The position numbers and the translations under genes were made by a program. Of a stretch of 64,000 nt of DNA, positions 16,387-24,533 are shown one piece after another; position 1 is the first letter of the stretch; each line of letters opens with the position of its first letter. The notes beneath the pieces were generated by a model, which was not told where the DNA came from, ran no database searches, and was given only the letters and a program-made list of their open reading frames with translations. The stretch covers positions 38,894 to 102,893 of the forward strand of contig CALBSC010000002.1 of assembly GCA_937927685.1 (NCBI GenBank), written 5' to 3'. The DNA comes from an uncultured Burkholderiales bacterium (lineage in GTDB: Bacteria; Pseudomonadota; Gammaproteobacteria; Burkholderiales; Burkholderiaceae_C).

Positions 16387-16629
16387 CCGGTTGGTGGCCA
16401 AGCAGCGCACCCGGATGCAGCGCCTGCGCGCCCACCTGGCCGTGGTGACCACCACGGGCCGAATGAAAGGACAGCCCCACGCCTCGGCAGGGGTTTTCCC
16501 CGAACACGACGGCACTTGAGGAGACATCTCATGTTCACTACACTGCAGTCAAGCTTGTCAAACTTTCTCAGCCCGATTAGGCTTGACTTCTTGATTGGCC
16601 ACATCCTGGTGGCCCCCTTGGGAGCTTTC
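16387..16629. other. Upstream region of the peptide-binding protein gene
   Basis: 243 bases without a supportable gene. It contains the candidate promoter at 16555-16583 and a Shine-Dalgarno-like GGGAG just before the ATG at 16630. Confidence 0.45.
16555..16583 (+). promoter_or_regulatory. Candidate sigma-70 promoter
   Basis: TTGTCA (16555-16560), 17-base spacer, TAGGCT (16578-16583), 47 bases before the ATG of the binding-protein gene. The -35 has one mismatch and the -10 two to the consensus. Visual match only. Confidence 0.4.
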
Positions 16630-18222
16630 ATGAATCCTCTGTCTATCAAACAACTCGCGGTGAGGTTTGCCCTGTTCTCCAGCTTGTGCCTGGGGCTGGC
16701 CGGGGCGGTGTCGGCTGAAACCCTGCGCTGGGCGGCCCAGAACGACATCCTCACCCTCGACCCGCACGCGCAGAACCACGCGACGACCAACAACATCGTG
16801 GGCCATGCCTACGAACCCCTGGTGCGTTTTGACCGCAACTACAAGCCCGAGCCGGCACTGGCCACCAGCTGGTCACAGGTCAACCCCACCACGGTGCGCT
16901 TCAATTTGCGTCGCAACGTCAAATTCCATGACGGCAGCCCCTTCACCGCTGACGATGTGGTGTTCTCATTCGACCGCATCCGTCAACCACAAGGCACATT
17001 GAGCATCTATGTGGCCGGCGTGAAGGAAATCCGCAAGGTGGATGACTTCACCATCGACGTCATCAGCGAGTCGGCCAACCCGGTCTTGCTGAACAACTTC
17101 TGCACCTTCTACATCATGAGCAAGGCGTGGGCCATCAAGAACAAGTCCGAGAAGGTGCAGGATTACCGCAACAAGGAAGAAACCTTCGCGTCACGCAATG
17201 CAAATGGCACGGGCCCCTACCTCATCAAGGAATGGGTGGCTGACCAGCGCATCGTGTTGACGGCCAACAAGGGCTGGTGGGACAAGATGTCCGGCAATGT
17301 GACCGACGTGATCTACACCCCCATCAAGTCCGACCCGACCCGGATCGCCGCCCTGATCGCCGGCGACGTGGATGCCGTCACCGACCTGCCCACGCAGGAC
17401 GTGAGCCGCTTGCGCACCACGCCCACCCTGAGTGTGCTCGATGGGCCTGAAGTGCGCACCATCTTCATCGTGATGGACCTGGGCAGCGACGAACTCAAGT
17501 ACGGCACCAAGGGCCCCAACCCCTTCAAGGACCTGCGCGTGCGCAAGGCGCTCAACATGAGCATGGACCGCAGCGGTATTCAGCGCAGCATCATGCGCGG
17601 CCTGTCGATCCCGGCCGCCATCATGGTGGCCCCGGGCGTGAACGGCTACGCGGAAGCTTCTGACAAGCCGCCCGCCGTGGACGTGGAGGGCGCCAAGAAG
17701 CTGCTGGCCGAGGCCGGGTTTCCCAATGGCTTCGAGTTCACGCTGGATTGCCCAAACAACCGTTATGTCAACGATGAAGAGATTTGCCAGGCGCTGGTGA
17801 ACATGTGGGCCCGCATTGGCGTGAGGGTCAAGCTCAACGCCATGCCCTTTGCCACCTTTGCCGCCAAGTTCCAGAGCATGGACACCAGCGCCTTCCTGCT
17901 GGGCTGGGGTGTGGCCAACTACGACGCGGTGTACACCCTGCAGTCCATCGTGCGCACGCGCACCAAGGGCGCTGATGGCAATTTCAACTTTGGCAAAGTC
18001 AGCAATGCGCAACTCGACGCCCTGGTGGACCGCATCAACGCAAGCGCCGCAGGTGCCGAGCGCAACCGCCTGCTGAAAGAGGCGCTGGAACTCACACGTG
18101 ACCAGGTGCTGACGCTGCCCATCCACCACCAGATGCGCCCGTGGGCCATGAAAAAGAACGTCACCATGGTGCACAACTCCAACGACGCCCCCAAGATGAT
18201 GTACGTGACCGTGGCGAAGTAA
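16630..18222 (+). CDS. ABC transporter substrate-binding protein, family 5 (oligo/dipeptide type)
   Basis: 530 residues. Signal peptide MNPLSIKQLAVRFALFSSLCLGLAGAVSAE, then ETLRWAAQNDILTLDPHAQN, EPLVRFDRNYKPEPALATSW and the FHDGSPFTADDVVFSFDR signature of SBP family 5. ATG 16630 is chosen from the signal peptide and GGGAG upstream; the open frame extends 38 codons further without signal features. It binds peptides or similar oligomeric or glycosidic ligands in the periplasm for an Opp/Dpp permease. The matching oppBCDF-type genes lie next to it but convergent, which is unusual for this system. Confidence 0.92.
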   Translation: MNPLSIKQLAVRFALFSSLCLGLAGAVSAETLRWAAQNDILTLDPHAQNHATTNNIVGHAYEPLVRFDRNYKPEPALATSWSQVNPTTVRFNLRRNVKFHDGSPFTADDVVFSFDRIRQPQGTLSIYVAGVKEIRKVDDFTIDVISESANPVLLNNFCTFYIMSKAWAIKNKSEKVQDYRNKEETFASRNANGTGPYLIKEWVADQRIVLTANKGWWDKMSGNVTDVIYTPIKSDPTRIAALIAGDVDAVTDLPTQDVSRLRTTPTLSVLDGPEVRTIFIVMDLGSDELKYGTKGPNPFKDLRVRKALNMSMDRSGIQRSIMRGLSIPAAIMVAPGVNGYAEASDKPPAVDVEGAKKLLAEAGFPNGFEFTLDCPNNRYVNDEEICQALVNMWARIGVRVKLNAMPFATFAAKFQSMDTSAFLLGWGVANYDAVYTLQSIVRTRTKGADGNFNFGKVSNAQLDALVDRINASAAGAERNRLLKEALELTRDQVLTLPIHHQMRPWAMKKNVTMVHNSNDAPKMMYVTVAK

Positions 18223-18235
18223 GCCTCAGCCTCGT

Positions 18236-18275
18236 ACGCCACGCCACGCCACGCAACGCAACGTCACGTCACGGC
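18236..18275. repeat. Degenerate ACGNN pentanucleotide tandem repeat
   Basis: Eight consecutive 5-base units all starting ACG: ACGCC three times, ACGCA twice, ACGTC twice, ACGGC once. The array lies between the convergent binding-protein and ATPase genes and runs through the minus-strand stop codon (18264-18266) into the last codons of the ATPase. A slippage origin is likely. Confidence 0.8.
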
Positions 18276-19250
18276 GTGACAGGCGATGCGAATGCCCTGG
18301 AAGCTTCTCATCTCGGGGCGTTGTTGACGACACACGTCCGTGGCCTGCGGACAGCGCGGATGGAAGGCGCAGCCGCTGGGCGGCGACAGGGGGTTGGGTA
18401 CCTCGCCCTGCACGGGCAAGCGAGGCTGCGTGCCCGGTCGCAATTTGGGAATCGCGTCCAGCAGCATGCGGGTGTAGGGGTGACGGGGCTTGGCAAACAA
18501 CGTCTCGGTCGAGGCCATCTCGACCAGGCGCCCCAGGTACATCACCCCCACCTGGTCACTCACCTGCCGCACCACCGCGAGGTTGTGTGAAATGAAGAGA
18601 TAGGTCAGGTCACGCTCGCGCTGCAAATCCAGCATGAGGTTGAGCACCTGGGCCTGCACACTCACATCCAGCGCGGACGTGGGCTCATCGCACACCAGAA
18701 ACTCTGGTTGTGACGCCAAGGCCCTGGCAATGGAAATGCGTTGACGCTGGCCCCCGGAAAACTGGTGCGGAAATTTGTTGGCGTCCAGCGGATTCAATCC
18801 CACCGATTCCAGCAACTCGCCCACCCGTTGTACACACTGTGCCTGCGACGTGACCGTCTGGTGCACCCACAGCGGTTCGGCGACGATGTCGCGCACCCGC
18901 CAGCGCGGGTTGAGGCTGGCATAGGGGTCCTGGAAAATCATCTGCATGCGCCGCCGCAGCGCGCGTCCTTGGGGCTGTGCCAGGGTGTCATGCAGGTTGG
19001 CACCCTCAAACAGCACCTCGCCCTGGCTGGGGGCATGCAGCCCCACCAGCAACCGGGCGAGCGTACTCTTACCGCATCCGGATTCGCCCACCAAGGCCAG
19101 CGTTTTCCCACGCTCGATGTCAAAGTCCACCTCGCTCACGGCTTGCAGCAGTTGTCGGGGTTTGCCTTCGATCACCCGGTTGAGCCAGGGGGCCGACACG
19201 TCGAAGCGCTTACTCAGGCCCCGCACTTGCACCAGGGGATGGCCCGTCAT
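18264..19250 (-). CDS. Peptide ABC transporter ATP-binding protein (OppF/DppF-like)
   Basis: 328 residues. Walker A GESGCGKSTL (about residues 51-60), Q-loop MQMIFQDPYASLNPRW, signature FSGGQRQRISIARAL, Walker B FLVCDEPTSALD, H-loop ISHNLAVV, then the C-terminal oligopeptide-ABC extension with cysteines (GCAFHPRCPQATDVC) as in OppF/DppF. ATG 19250 overlaps the OppD-like stop by ATGA; the upstream open frame is a shadow of OppD. It powers the permease pair encoded upstream. Its last codons are made of the pentanucleotide array. Confidence 0.92.
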   Translation of the reverse strand: MTGHPLVQVRGLSKRFDVSAPWLNRVIEGKPRQLLQAVSEVDFDIERGKTLALVGESGCGKSTLARLLVGLHAPSQGEVLFEGANLHDTLAQPQGRALRRRMQMIFQDPYASLNPRWRVRDIVAEPLWVHQTVTSQAQCVQRVGELLESVGLNPLDANKFPHQFSGGQRQRISIARALASQPEFLVCDEPTSALDVSVQAQVLNLMLDLQRERDLTYLFISHNLAVVRQVSDQVGVMYLGRLVEMASTETLFAKPRHPYTRMLLDAIPKLRPGTQPRLPVQGEVPNPLSPPSGCAFHPRCPQATDVCRQQRPEMRSFQGIRIACHAVT

Positions 19251-20251
19251 GGCGCGACCTCCGCAGACACCGCAAGGTCGGCGTGCAGGGGATGCCAGCA
19301 CGCCACGGGGTGATGGGTCAGGTTGGCGTCCGGTTGCGTGAGCACCGGACGTTCGGACAGGCAACGGGTCGATGCCCGCTCACACCGGGGGTGAAAGGCA
19401 CAGCCGGTGGGAATCGCCGTCAGTCGAGGCATGCTGCCCGGAATCTGGTGCAATCGCTCACGGGTCACGTCGGTGGACGGAATGGAGGCCATGAGTCCCC
19501 GCGAGTAGGGATGATGCGCGGCGTGAATCACCTGCTGCACCGCGCCCACTTCCACCAGACGACCGGCGTACATCACGCCCACGCGGTCACAGGCTTCGGC
19601 GATGACGCCCATGTCGTGGGTGATGAGCATGACCGCCGCACCGCGCTGCCGGCACAGGCGCTTGAGCAGTTCGATGATCTGCGCCTGGATGGACACGTCC
19701 AGTGCGGTGGTGGGTTCATCGGCAATGATGAGTTCGGGCTCGGCCGCCAGCGCCAGCGCAATGACCACCCGTTGCCGCATGCCGCCCGAAAACTGGTGCG
19801 GGTAATGCGTCATGCGCTCGGCCGCTGCGGGAATGCCCGTGTCTTGCAGCAACTGCACTGCACGTTGCCAGGCGTCCTGGGCGGACAGCGGCAGGTGCGC
19901 CTGAATGGTTTGCGTGAGCTGATGCCCCACCGAGAGCAAGGGGTTGAGCGAGGTGAGCGGGTCCTGAAAAATGGCCCCGATGCGCTTGCCACGCACGTGG
20001 CGCATCTGTTCAGGGGGCAAGTTGTCAATGCGCTCGCCTCCCAGCAAAATCTGGCCCTCACTGATGCGCCCGGGAGGCTCCAGCAAGCCGATGATGGACG
20101 CACCGGTCAGCGACTTGCCAGCACCGGACTCGCCCACCAAGCCCAGAATTTCCCCCGCTCCAATGCTGAAGCTGACCTGGTCTAGGGCCTGGAGCACCGC
20201 GCGTCGCTGCGGAAACTCGACGCTCAGGTGGCGGACTTCAAGCAATGCCAT
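19247..20251 (-). CDS. Peptide ABC transporter ATP-binding protein (OppD/DppD-like)
   Basis: 334 residues. Walker A GESGAGKSLT (about residues 39-48), IFQDPLTSLNP, signature FSGGMRQRVVIALAL, Walker B LIIADEPTTALD, H-loop ITHDMGVIAEACDRVGVMYAGRL-type segment and the C-terminal cysteine motif (GCAFHPRCERA). Pairs with the OppF-like ATPase as the heterodimeric motor. It starts 9 bases after the OppC-like stop and ends coupled to OppF by ATGA. Confidence 0.93.
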   Translation of the reverse strand: MALLEVRHLSVEFPQRRAVLQALDQVSFSIGAGEILGLVGESGAGKSLTGASIIGLLEPPGRISEGQILLGGERIDNLPPEQMRHVRGKRIGAIFQDPLTSLNPLLSVGHQLTQTIQAHLPLSAQDAWQRAVQLLQDTGIPAAAERMTHYPHQFSGGMRQRVVIALALAAEPELIIADEPTTALDVSIQAQIIELLKRLCRQRGAAVMLITHDMGVIAEACDRVGVMYAGRLVEVGAVQQVIHAAHHPYSRGLMASIPSTDVTRERLHQIPGSMPRLTAIPTGCAFHPRCERASTRCLSERPVLTQPDANLTHHPVACWHPLHADLAVSAEVAP

Positions 20252-20260
20252 GACGCGACC

Positions 20261-21199
20261 TCACTGCAACCGGGGATTGAGCGCATCGCGCAGCCAATCC
20301 CCCAGTAAGTTGATGGACAGCGAGATCAGCATCAGCATCGCGCCGGGAAACACCGTGATCCACCACTCGCCAGAAAACAGGAAGTCGTTGCCAATGCGAA
20401 TGAGCGTCCCCAGCGATGGCGAGGTGGGTGGCGCACCGACCCCCAGGAACGACAAGGTGGCCTCGGTGATGATGGCCGTGGCCACCTGGATGGTGGCCAG
20501 CACCAGCACTGGCCCCAGCACATTGGGCAGGATGTGTCGGCGCATGATGCTGAGCGGTCCCACCCCCGTGATGCGCGCGGCCTGCACGTATTCCTTGTTA
20601 CGCTCGACCAGCGTGGCACCGCGCACCGTGCGCGCATACTGCACCCAACCGGTCAGGCTGATCGAGAGAATGAGCACCCCAAACGCCAGCGAGTCGTCGG
20701 CATTCGGGAACATGGCCCGCCCCACGCCTGAAATCAGCAAGGCCACCAGGATGGCGGGAAACGACAGCATGACGTCGCAAATGCGCATCACCAGGCTGTC
20801 GACCGCCCCACCGACAAAACCCGACAGCAGCCCCAGCGACACCCCCAGCAAGGTGGACAGCAGCACGGAGGCCAACCCGACCAGCAACGAGATGCGTGAA
20901 CCGTACAACAGGGCCGACACGATGTCGCGTCCCTGGTCATCCGTGCCCAGCAGGTACCGCCATTGCCCGCCTTCGCTCCAGGCCGGGGGCAGCAAGGCGT
21001 CCGAGAGTTGCAGGCTGGCCGGATCAAACGGGTTGTGTGGCGCGATCCAGGGCGCCAGCATCGCCCCGAACAGGCAGGCCAGGGCCACCGCCAGGGCCAC
21101 CCAGGCGGTGGGCGTGCCGCGGAAGTGGTAAGCCAGATCGCTGTCCCAGGCGCGCGCCCAGGTGTCGCGCCAGGAGAAGCCTTCGCCTTGAACCGACAT
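20261..21199 (-). CDS. Peptide ABC transporter permease (OppC/DppC-like)
   Basis: 312 residues with about six transmembrane helices. The first lies at about residues 30-50 and is followed by the periplasmic YLLGTDDQGRDIVSALLYGSR block typical of DppC/OppC; the EAA loop contains AARITGVGPLSIMRRHILPN. ATG 21199 is chosen because it shares one base with the OppB stop (TGATG). It forms the translocation pore with the OppB-like subunit. Confidence 0.92.
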   Translation of the reverse strand: MSVQGEGFSWRDTWARAWDSDLAYHFRGTPTAWVALAVALACLFGAMLAPWIAPHNPFDPASLQLSDALLPPAWSEGGQWRYLLGTDDQGRDIVSALLYGSRISLLVGLASVLLSTLLGVSLGLLSGFVGGAVDSLVMRICDVMLSFPAILVALLISGVGRAMFPNADDSLAFGVLILSISLTGWVQYARTVRGATLVERNKEYVQAARITGVGPLSIMRRHILPNVLGPVLVLATIQVATAIITEATLSFLGVGAPPTSPSLGTLIRIGNDFLFSGEWWITVFPGAMLMLISLSINLLGDWLRDALNPRLQ

Positions 21200-22167
21200 C
21201 AGCGTGCCTCCTTCAGACGCGGATCCACCATCAGATACAGCAAGTCCACCACCAGGTTGATGGTGACAAAAATCAGGGAGATCAGGCACAGGTAGGCCGC
21301 CATCACAGGGATATCTGCGTTCGACACCGCCTGGATAAACAGCAGTCCCATGCCCGGCCACTGAAACACCGTCTCGGTGATGATGGCAAAAGCAATCAAG
21401 GAGCCGAGTTGCAAGCCTGTGATGGTGATGACGGGTACCAGGGTGTTGCGCAAGGCGTGGCCGTAGTAGATGGTTCGTTCAGGCAACCCGCGTGCACGTG
21501 CAAACTTGATGAAATCGGTACGCAGCACCTCCAGCATCTCGGCACGCACCAGTCGCATGATGAGCGTGAGTTGAAAAATAGCCAGCGTGATCGCCGGCAA
21601 CAGGAGGTGCAGCCAGCCATCACGGGTCAACATCCCGGTGCTCCAGGTGCCCCATTGCACCACCTGCCCGCGCCCGAAGCTGGGCAACCAGCCCAGCCAC
21701 ACGGCAAACACCAGGATCAGCAAAATACCGATCAGGAAGGTGGGCAGCGACACGCCCAGCAAGGACAAGGTCATGAACACGCGCGTCATGACATGGCGCG
21801 GGCGCAGGGCCGCAAACACGCCCATGGGAATGCCGACACACAGCGCCAGGGCGGCCGCACACACGGCCAGCTCCAGGGTGGCTGGCAGGCGCTCGGCGAT
21901 GAGCGTAGACACTTTGGCGCCTTGACGCAGGCTGATCCCGAAGTCCCCCTGCAGGGCATTGAGCACGAAGTGGCCAAACTGCACGATGAAGGGCTGATCC
22001 AGCCCCAACTCTTGCCGCAACTCGCGCACTTTTTCTGGCGTGGCGTCCTGACCCAGCATGAATAGCACGGGGTCGCCGACGTACTGAAACAACATGAAGG
22101 CGATAAACGCCACCACCCCCATGACCAGGGTGGCCTGGAACATTCTGCGAAGCATGAAAACAAGCAT
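21199..22167 (-). CDS. Peptide ABC transporter permease (OppB/DppB-like)
   Basis: 322 residues with six predicted membrane segments, first at about 9-30 (FQATLVMGVVAFIAFMLF), then the DPVLFMLGQDATPEKV region and the EAA loop ARARGLPERTIYYGHALRN. First gene of the minus-strand permease/ATPase operon. The 142 bases between it and the divergent pilB-like gene must contain both promoters. Confidence 0.92.
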   Translation of the reverse strand: MLVFMLRRMFQATLVMGVVAFIAFMLFQYVGDPVLFMLGQDATPEKVRELRQELGLDQPFIVQFGHFVLNALQGDFGISLRQGAKVSTLIAERLPATLELAVCAAALALCVGIPMGVFAALRPRHVMTRVFMTLSLLGVSLPTFLIGILLILVFAVWLGWLPSFGRGQVVQWGTWSTGMLTRDGWLHLLLPAITLAIFQLTLIMRLVRAEMLEVLRTDFIKFARARGLPERTIYYGHALRNTLVPVITITGLQLGSLIAFAIITETVFQWPGMGLLFIQAVSNADIPVMAAYLCLISLIFVTINLVVDLLYLMVDPRLKEAR

Positions 22168-22309
22168 GGGGTGATGTTAACGAACCCGTCAGGCGGGTCG
22201 ACTCAGGGATTGCACGGCACTGACGGCAGCGCGGCAGTCCCACTCACCCCCGACCCGACATCCGGCTCGCACAATCCGCGACCTGCCCTCATGCCTACCC
22301 CCCAGCGCC
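22168..22309. other. Divergent promoter region between oppB-like and pilB-like genes
   Basis: GC-rich 142 bases; no confident promoter hexamers, hairpin or additional ORF seen. Confidence 0.4.
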
Positions 22310-23485
22310 ATGCCCGCCACGCCCACCACCGCGCTCCTTCCGGCCAAGCCCATGACCGCTTCGCGTGCGGCCCTGGAGACCGATGCCACGGCCTGCCTGG
22401 ACGCGCTGATCGCACAGGCACTGCACTGGCAGGCCTCGGACATCCATTTCGAGCCATTCGAGCACGGGCTGCGGGTGCGGTGCCGGGTCGATGGCCGGCT
22501 CCGGCTGATGCAGTCCCCTCCCCCGGGGTTGCGCGAGCGGTTGCTGTCACGCCTGAAGGTGCTGGCCCGGCTCGACATCGCCGACAAACGCATCGCCCAG
22601 GACGGGCAACTCAACTGGTCGCAACACGGGCAGACGGTCCACCTGCGGGTGAGCACGTTGCCGACCCTGCAAGGCGAAAAAATCGTGCTCCGGGTACTCG
22701 ACACGCGGCAATTGCCGCTGTCCCTGCCCGCCCTGGGCTACACGCCACACGACCTGCGACAACTCACCCAGGCCCTGGCGCGTCCGCACGGCATGGTGTT
22801 GCTCACCGGCCCCACCGGGTCGGGCAAAACCGCCACGCTTTACAGCTGCCTGGCGCACCTCCAGCACGAGGCGGTGAACATTGCCACCGTGGAGGATCCC
22901 TCCGAAATCCCGCTGGACGGCATCAACCAGGTGTCGGTGAATGAACGGGCAGGACTGGGGTTTGCGCAAGCCCTGCGCGCCCTGTTGCGGCAGGACCCCG
23001 ACATCCTCATGGTGGGCGAGATGCGCGACCGCGAAACCGCCGGCATCGCACTCCAGGCCGCGCAAACCGGTCACCTCGTGCTCTCGACCCTGCACAGCAA
23101 TGATGCGCCCAGCGCGCTGTGGCGGTTGGTGCAACTGGGCCTGGAGCGCACACAGGTGGCACACACCGTACACCTCATCGTCGCGCAACGGCTGGTGCGG
23201 CGCTTGTGCCCGCATTGCCGTGTGCCGCCCGACACCGAGGCCGGCACCTGGAACGCGCGTGGCTGTCCCCACTGCCATGAGGGCTACCGCGGTCGGGTGG
23301 GCCTGTTTCAGGTCATGCCGATCACGGCCACGATGCAAGGCCTCATCAGTGCCGGGGCCGATGTGCAAGCCCTGAGCCGGCAGGCCCGTGAGGAGGGCGT
23401 TCGCAGCGTGTTCGAGGATGGTTGCGACAAGGCGCGCCAGGGCCTCACCACCCTGGAAGAAGTGCAAGGGGCTGCGCATGCCTGA
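22310..23485 (+). CDS. pilB: GspE/PilB-family assembly ATPase, short form
   Basis: 391 residues, versus roughly 500-570 for GspE/PilB. The usual N-terminal MshEN/GSPII_E domain is absent and the protein begins almost at the second PAS-like domain (ALHWQASDIHFEP, about residue 37). Motor motifs are intact: Walker A GPTGSGKTATL (167-177), Asp box VEDPSE, Walker B ILMVGEMRD, His box STLHSNDA, and the zinc tetracysteine CPHC...CPHC near the C-terminus. The VEDPSE serine replaces a usual valine. Upstream extension would run into oppB on the other strand, so the truncation is not an annotation error. It overlaps pilC by 8 bases. It should power pilus or pseudopilus assembly. Confidence 0.87.
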   Translation: MPATPTTALLPAKPMTASRAALETDATACLDALIAQALHWQASDIHFEPFEHGLRVRCRVDGRLRLMQSPPPGLRERLLSRLKVLARLDIADKRIAQDGQLNWSQHGQTVHLRVSTLPTLQGEKIVLRVLDTRQLPLSLPALGYTPHDLRQLTQALARPHGMVLLTGPTGSGKTATLYSCLAHLQHEAVNIATVEDPSEIPLDGINQVSVNERAGLGFAQALRALLRQDPDILMVGEMRDRETAGIALQAAQTGHLVLSTLHSNDAPSALWRLVQLGLERTQVAHTVHLIVAQRLVRRLCPHCRVPPDTEAGTWNARGCPHCHEGYRGRVGLFQVMPITATMQGLISAGADVQALSRQAREEGVRSVFEDGCDKARQGLTTLEEVQGAAHA

Positions 23486-24533
23486 GCCCGAACTGCTGGC
23501 GTTCACCCGGCAACTCCGGGTGTTGCTGCAAGCAGGCCTGCCCCTGCTGGCGGGCCTGGACCTGATGGCGCAGGGCCATCCGCCCCGCCACACGCTTGAG
23601 TTGGTGCGTCACCTGCGGCGTCAGATCATGGCGGGACGCTCGCTGCACGCGGCCCTGGGTGCGCTGGCCCACATGCCGCGCGCCTACACGCACAGCATCG
23701 CGGCCGGCGAGGCCTCGGGATCCTTGCCGCAGGTCCTGCAACGCCTGGCCGACGAACTGGAGTCACGGCTCACCCTGGCGCGGCAACTGCGTGCCGCACT
23801 GACCTACCCGCTGCTGGTGCTGCTGATCGCCCTGGCCGTGATGGGTGTGATGATGGTGTGGGTCATCCCGGCCTTTGAAGGCATGTTCAGCGCACTGGGC
23901 GGGCAGCTGCCGGCCGCCACCCGCTGGGTGCTGGCGCTCAGCCACGGGGTCACCGCGCACGGGCCCGGCCTGGTGAGTGGGCTGGCGCTGGCGCTGCTGA
24001 CCCTGATGGCGACCTGGCGTCATCCGCAGGGGCGTCGATGGTTGCTGGAAGGGTGGTGGCGGGTACCCGGCTGGGGGGGCCTGCACCGGCTGGGCTGCCA
24101 GGCCCGGTGGACCCGCGCACTGGCCACGTTGAGCGCCGCAGGCCTGCCGCTGACCGATGCCCTGACACACCTGTCAGGTCTCTCGGGCCACCCACGATTT
24201 GATGCGGCCACCCACCACATCCGCCGCGCCCTGGTTCAGGGTCAAAGCCTCACGCGGGCACTGGCCCGCTTTGGCCCACAGCGGGTGCGGCGGCATGAGC
24301 CCGAGTTGTTTTCAGGCATGATGCTGCAGATGACACACATCGGGGAAGAATCCGGATCGTTGGACGTGCTGCTGGAGCGTGCCGCCCAACAACTCGAGCA
24401 CGACCTGGCCCAGCGCGTGGCTGCGCTCTCACGACTGGTTGAACCGGCCTTGATGGTGGGACTCGGGGGGCTGGTGGGCGGGCTGGTGATCGCCCTGTAC
24501 CTGCCGCTGTTTCAGTTGGGACAAATTCTGTGA
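23478..24533 (+). CDS. pilC: GspF/PilC-family inner-membrane platform protein, short form
   Basis: 351 residues, about 50 fewer than typical PilC: it starts directly in the first T2SSF domain (MPEPELLAFTRQLRVLLQAG), lacking the N-terminal cytoplasmic segment. Two T2SSF repeats are visible (about 5-125 and 210-335), each with the LxxLxxSGLPL-like start and the GExSGxL loop (AAGEASGSLP and HIGEESGSLD). Three transmembrane helices at about 108-130, 150-175 and 325-347. ATG 23478 lies inside the end of pilB. It anchors the assembly ATPase and pilins. Confidence 0.88.
   Translation: MPEPELLAFTRQLRVLLQAGLPLLAGLDLMAQGHPPRHTLELVRHLRRQIMAGRSLHAALGALAHMPRAYTHSIAAGEASGSLPQVLQRLADELESRLTLARQLRAALTYPLLVLLIALAVMGVMMVWVIPAFEGMFSALGGQLPAATRWVLALSHGVTAHGPGLVSGLALALLTLMATWRHPQGRRWLLEGWWRVPGWGGLHRLGCQARWTRALATLSAAGLPLTDALTHLSGLSGHPRFDAATHHIRRALVQGQSLTRALARFGPQRVRRHEPELFSGMMLQMTHIGEESGSLDVLLERAAQQLEHDLAQRVAALSRLVEPALMVGLGGLVGGLVIALYLPLFQLGQIL

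Noticed and set aside
16253..16519. An 88-codon plus-strand frame overlapping the small lipoprotein
   Set aside because: Overlaps the lipoprotein in another frame, lacks a Shine-Dalgarno and has no signal or domain.
22168..22309. A missing N-terminal domain of PilB in the upstream DNA
   Set aside because: The spacer is only 142 bases and the divergent oppB follows; the roughly 110-180 missing residues cannot fit.
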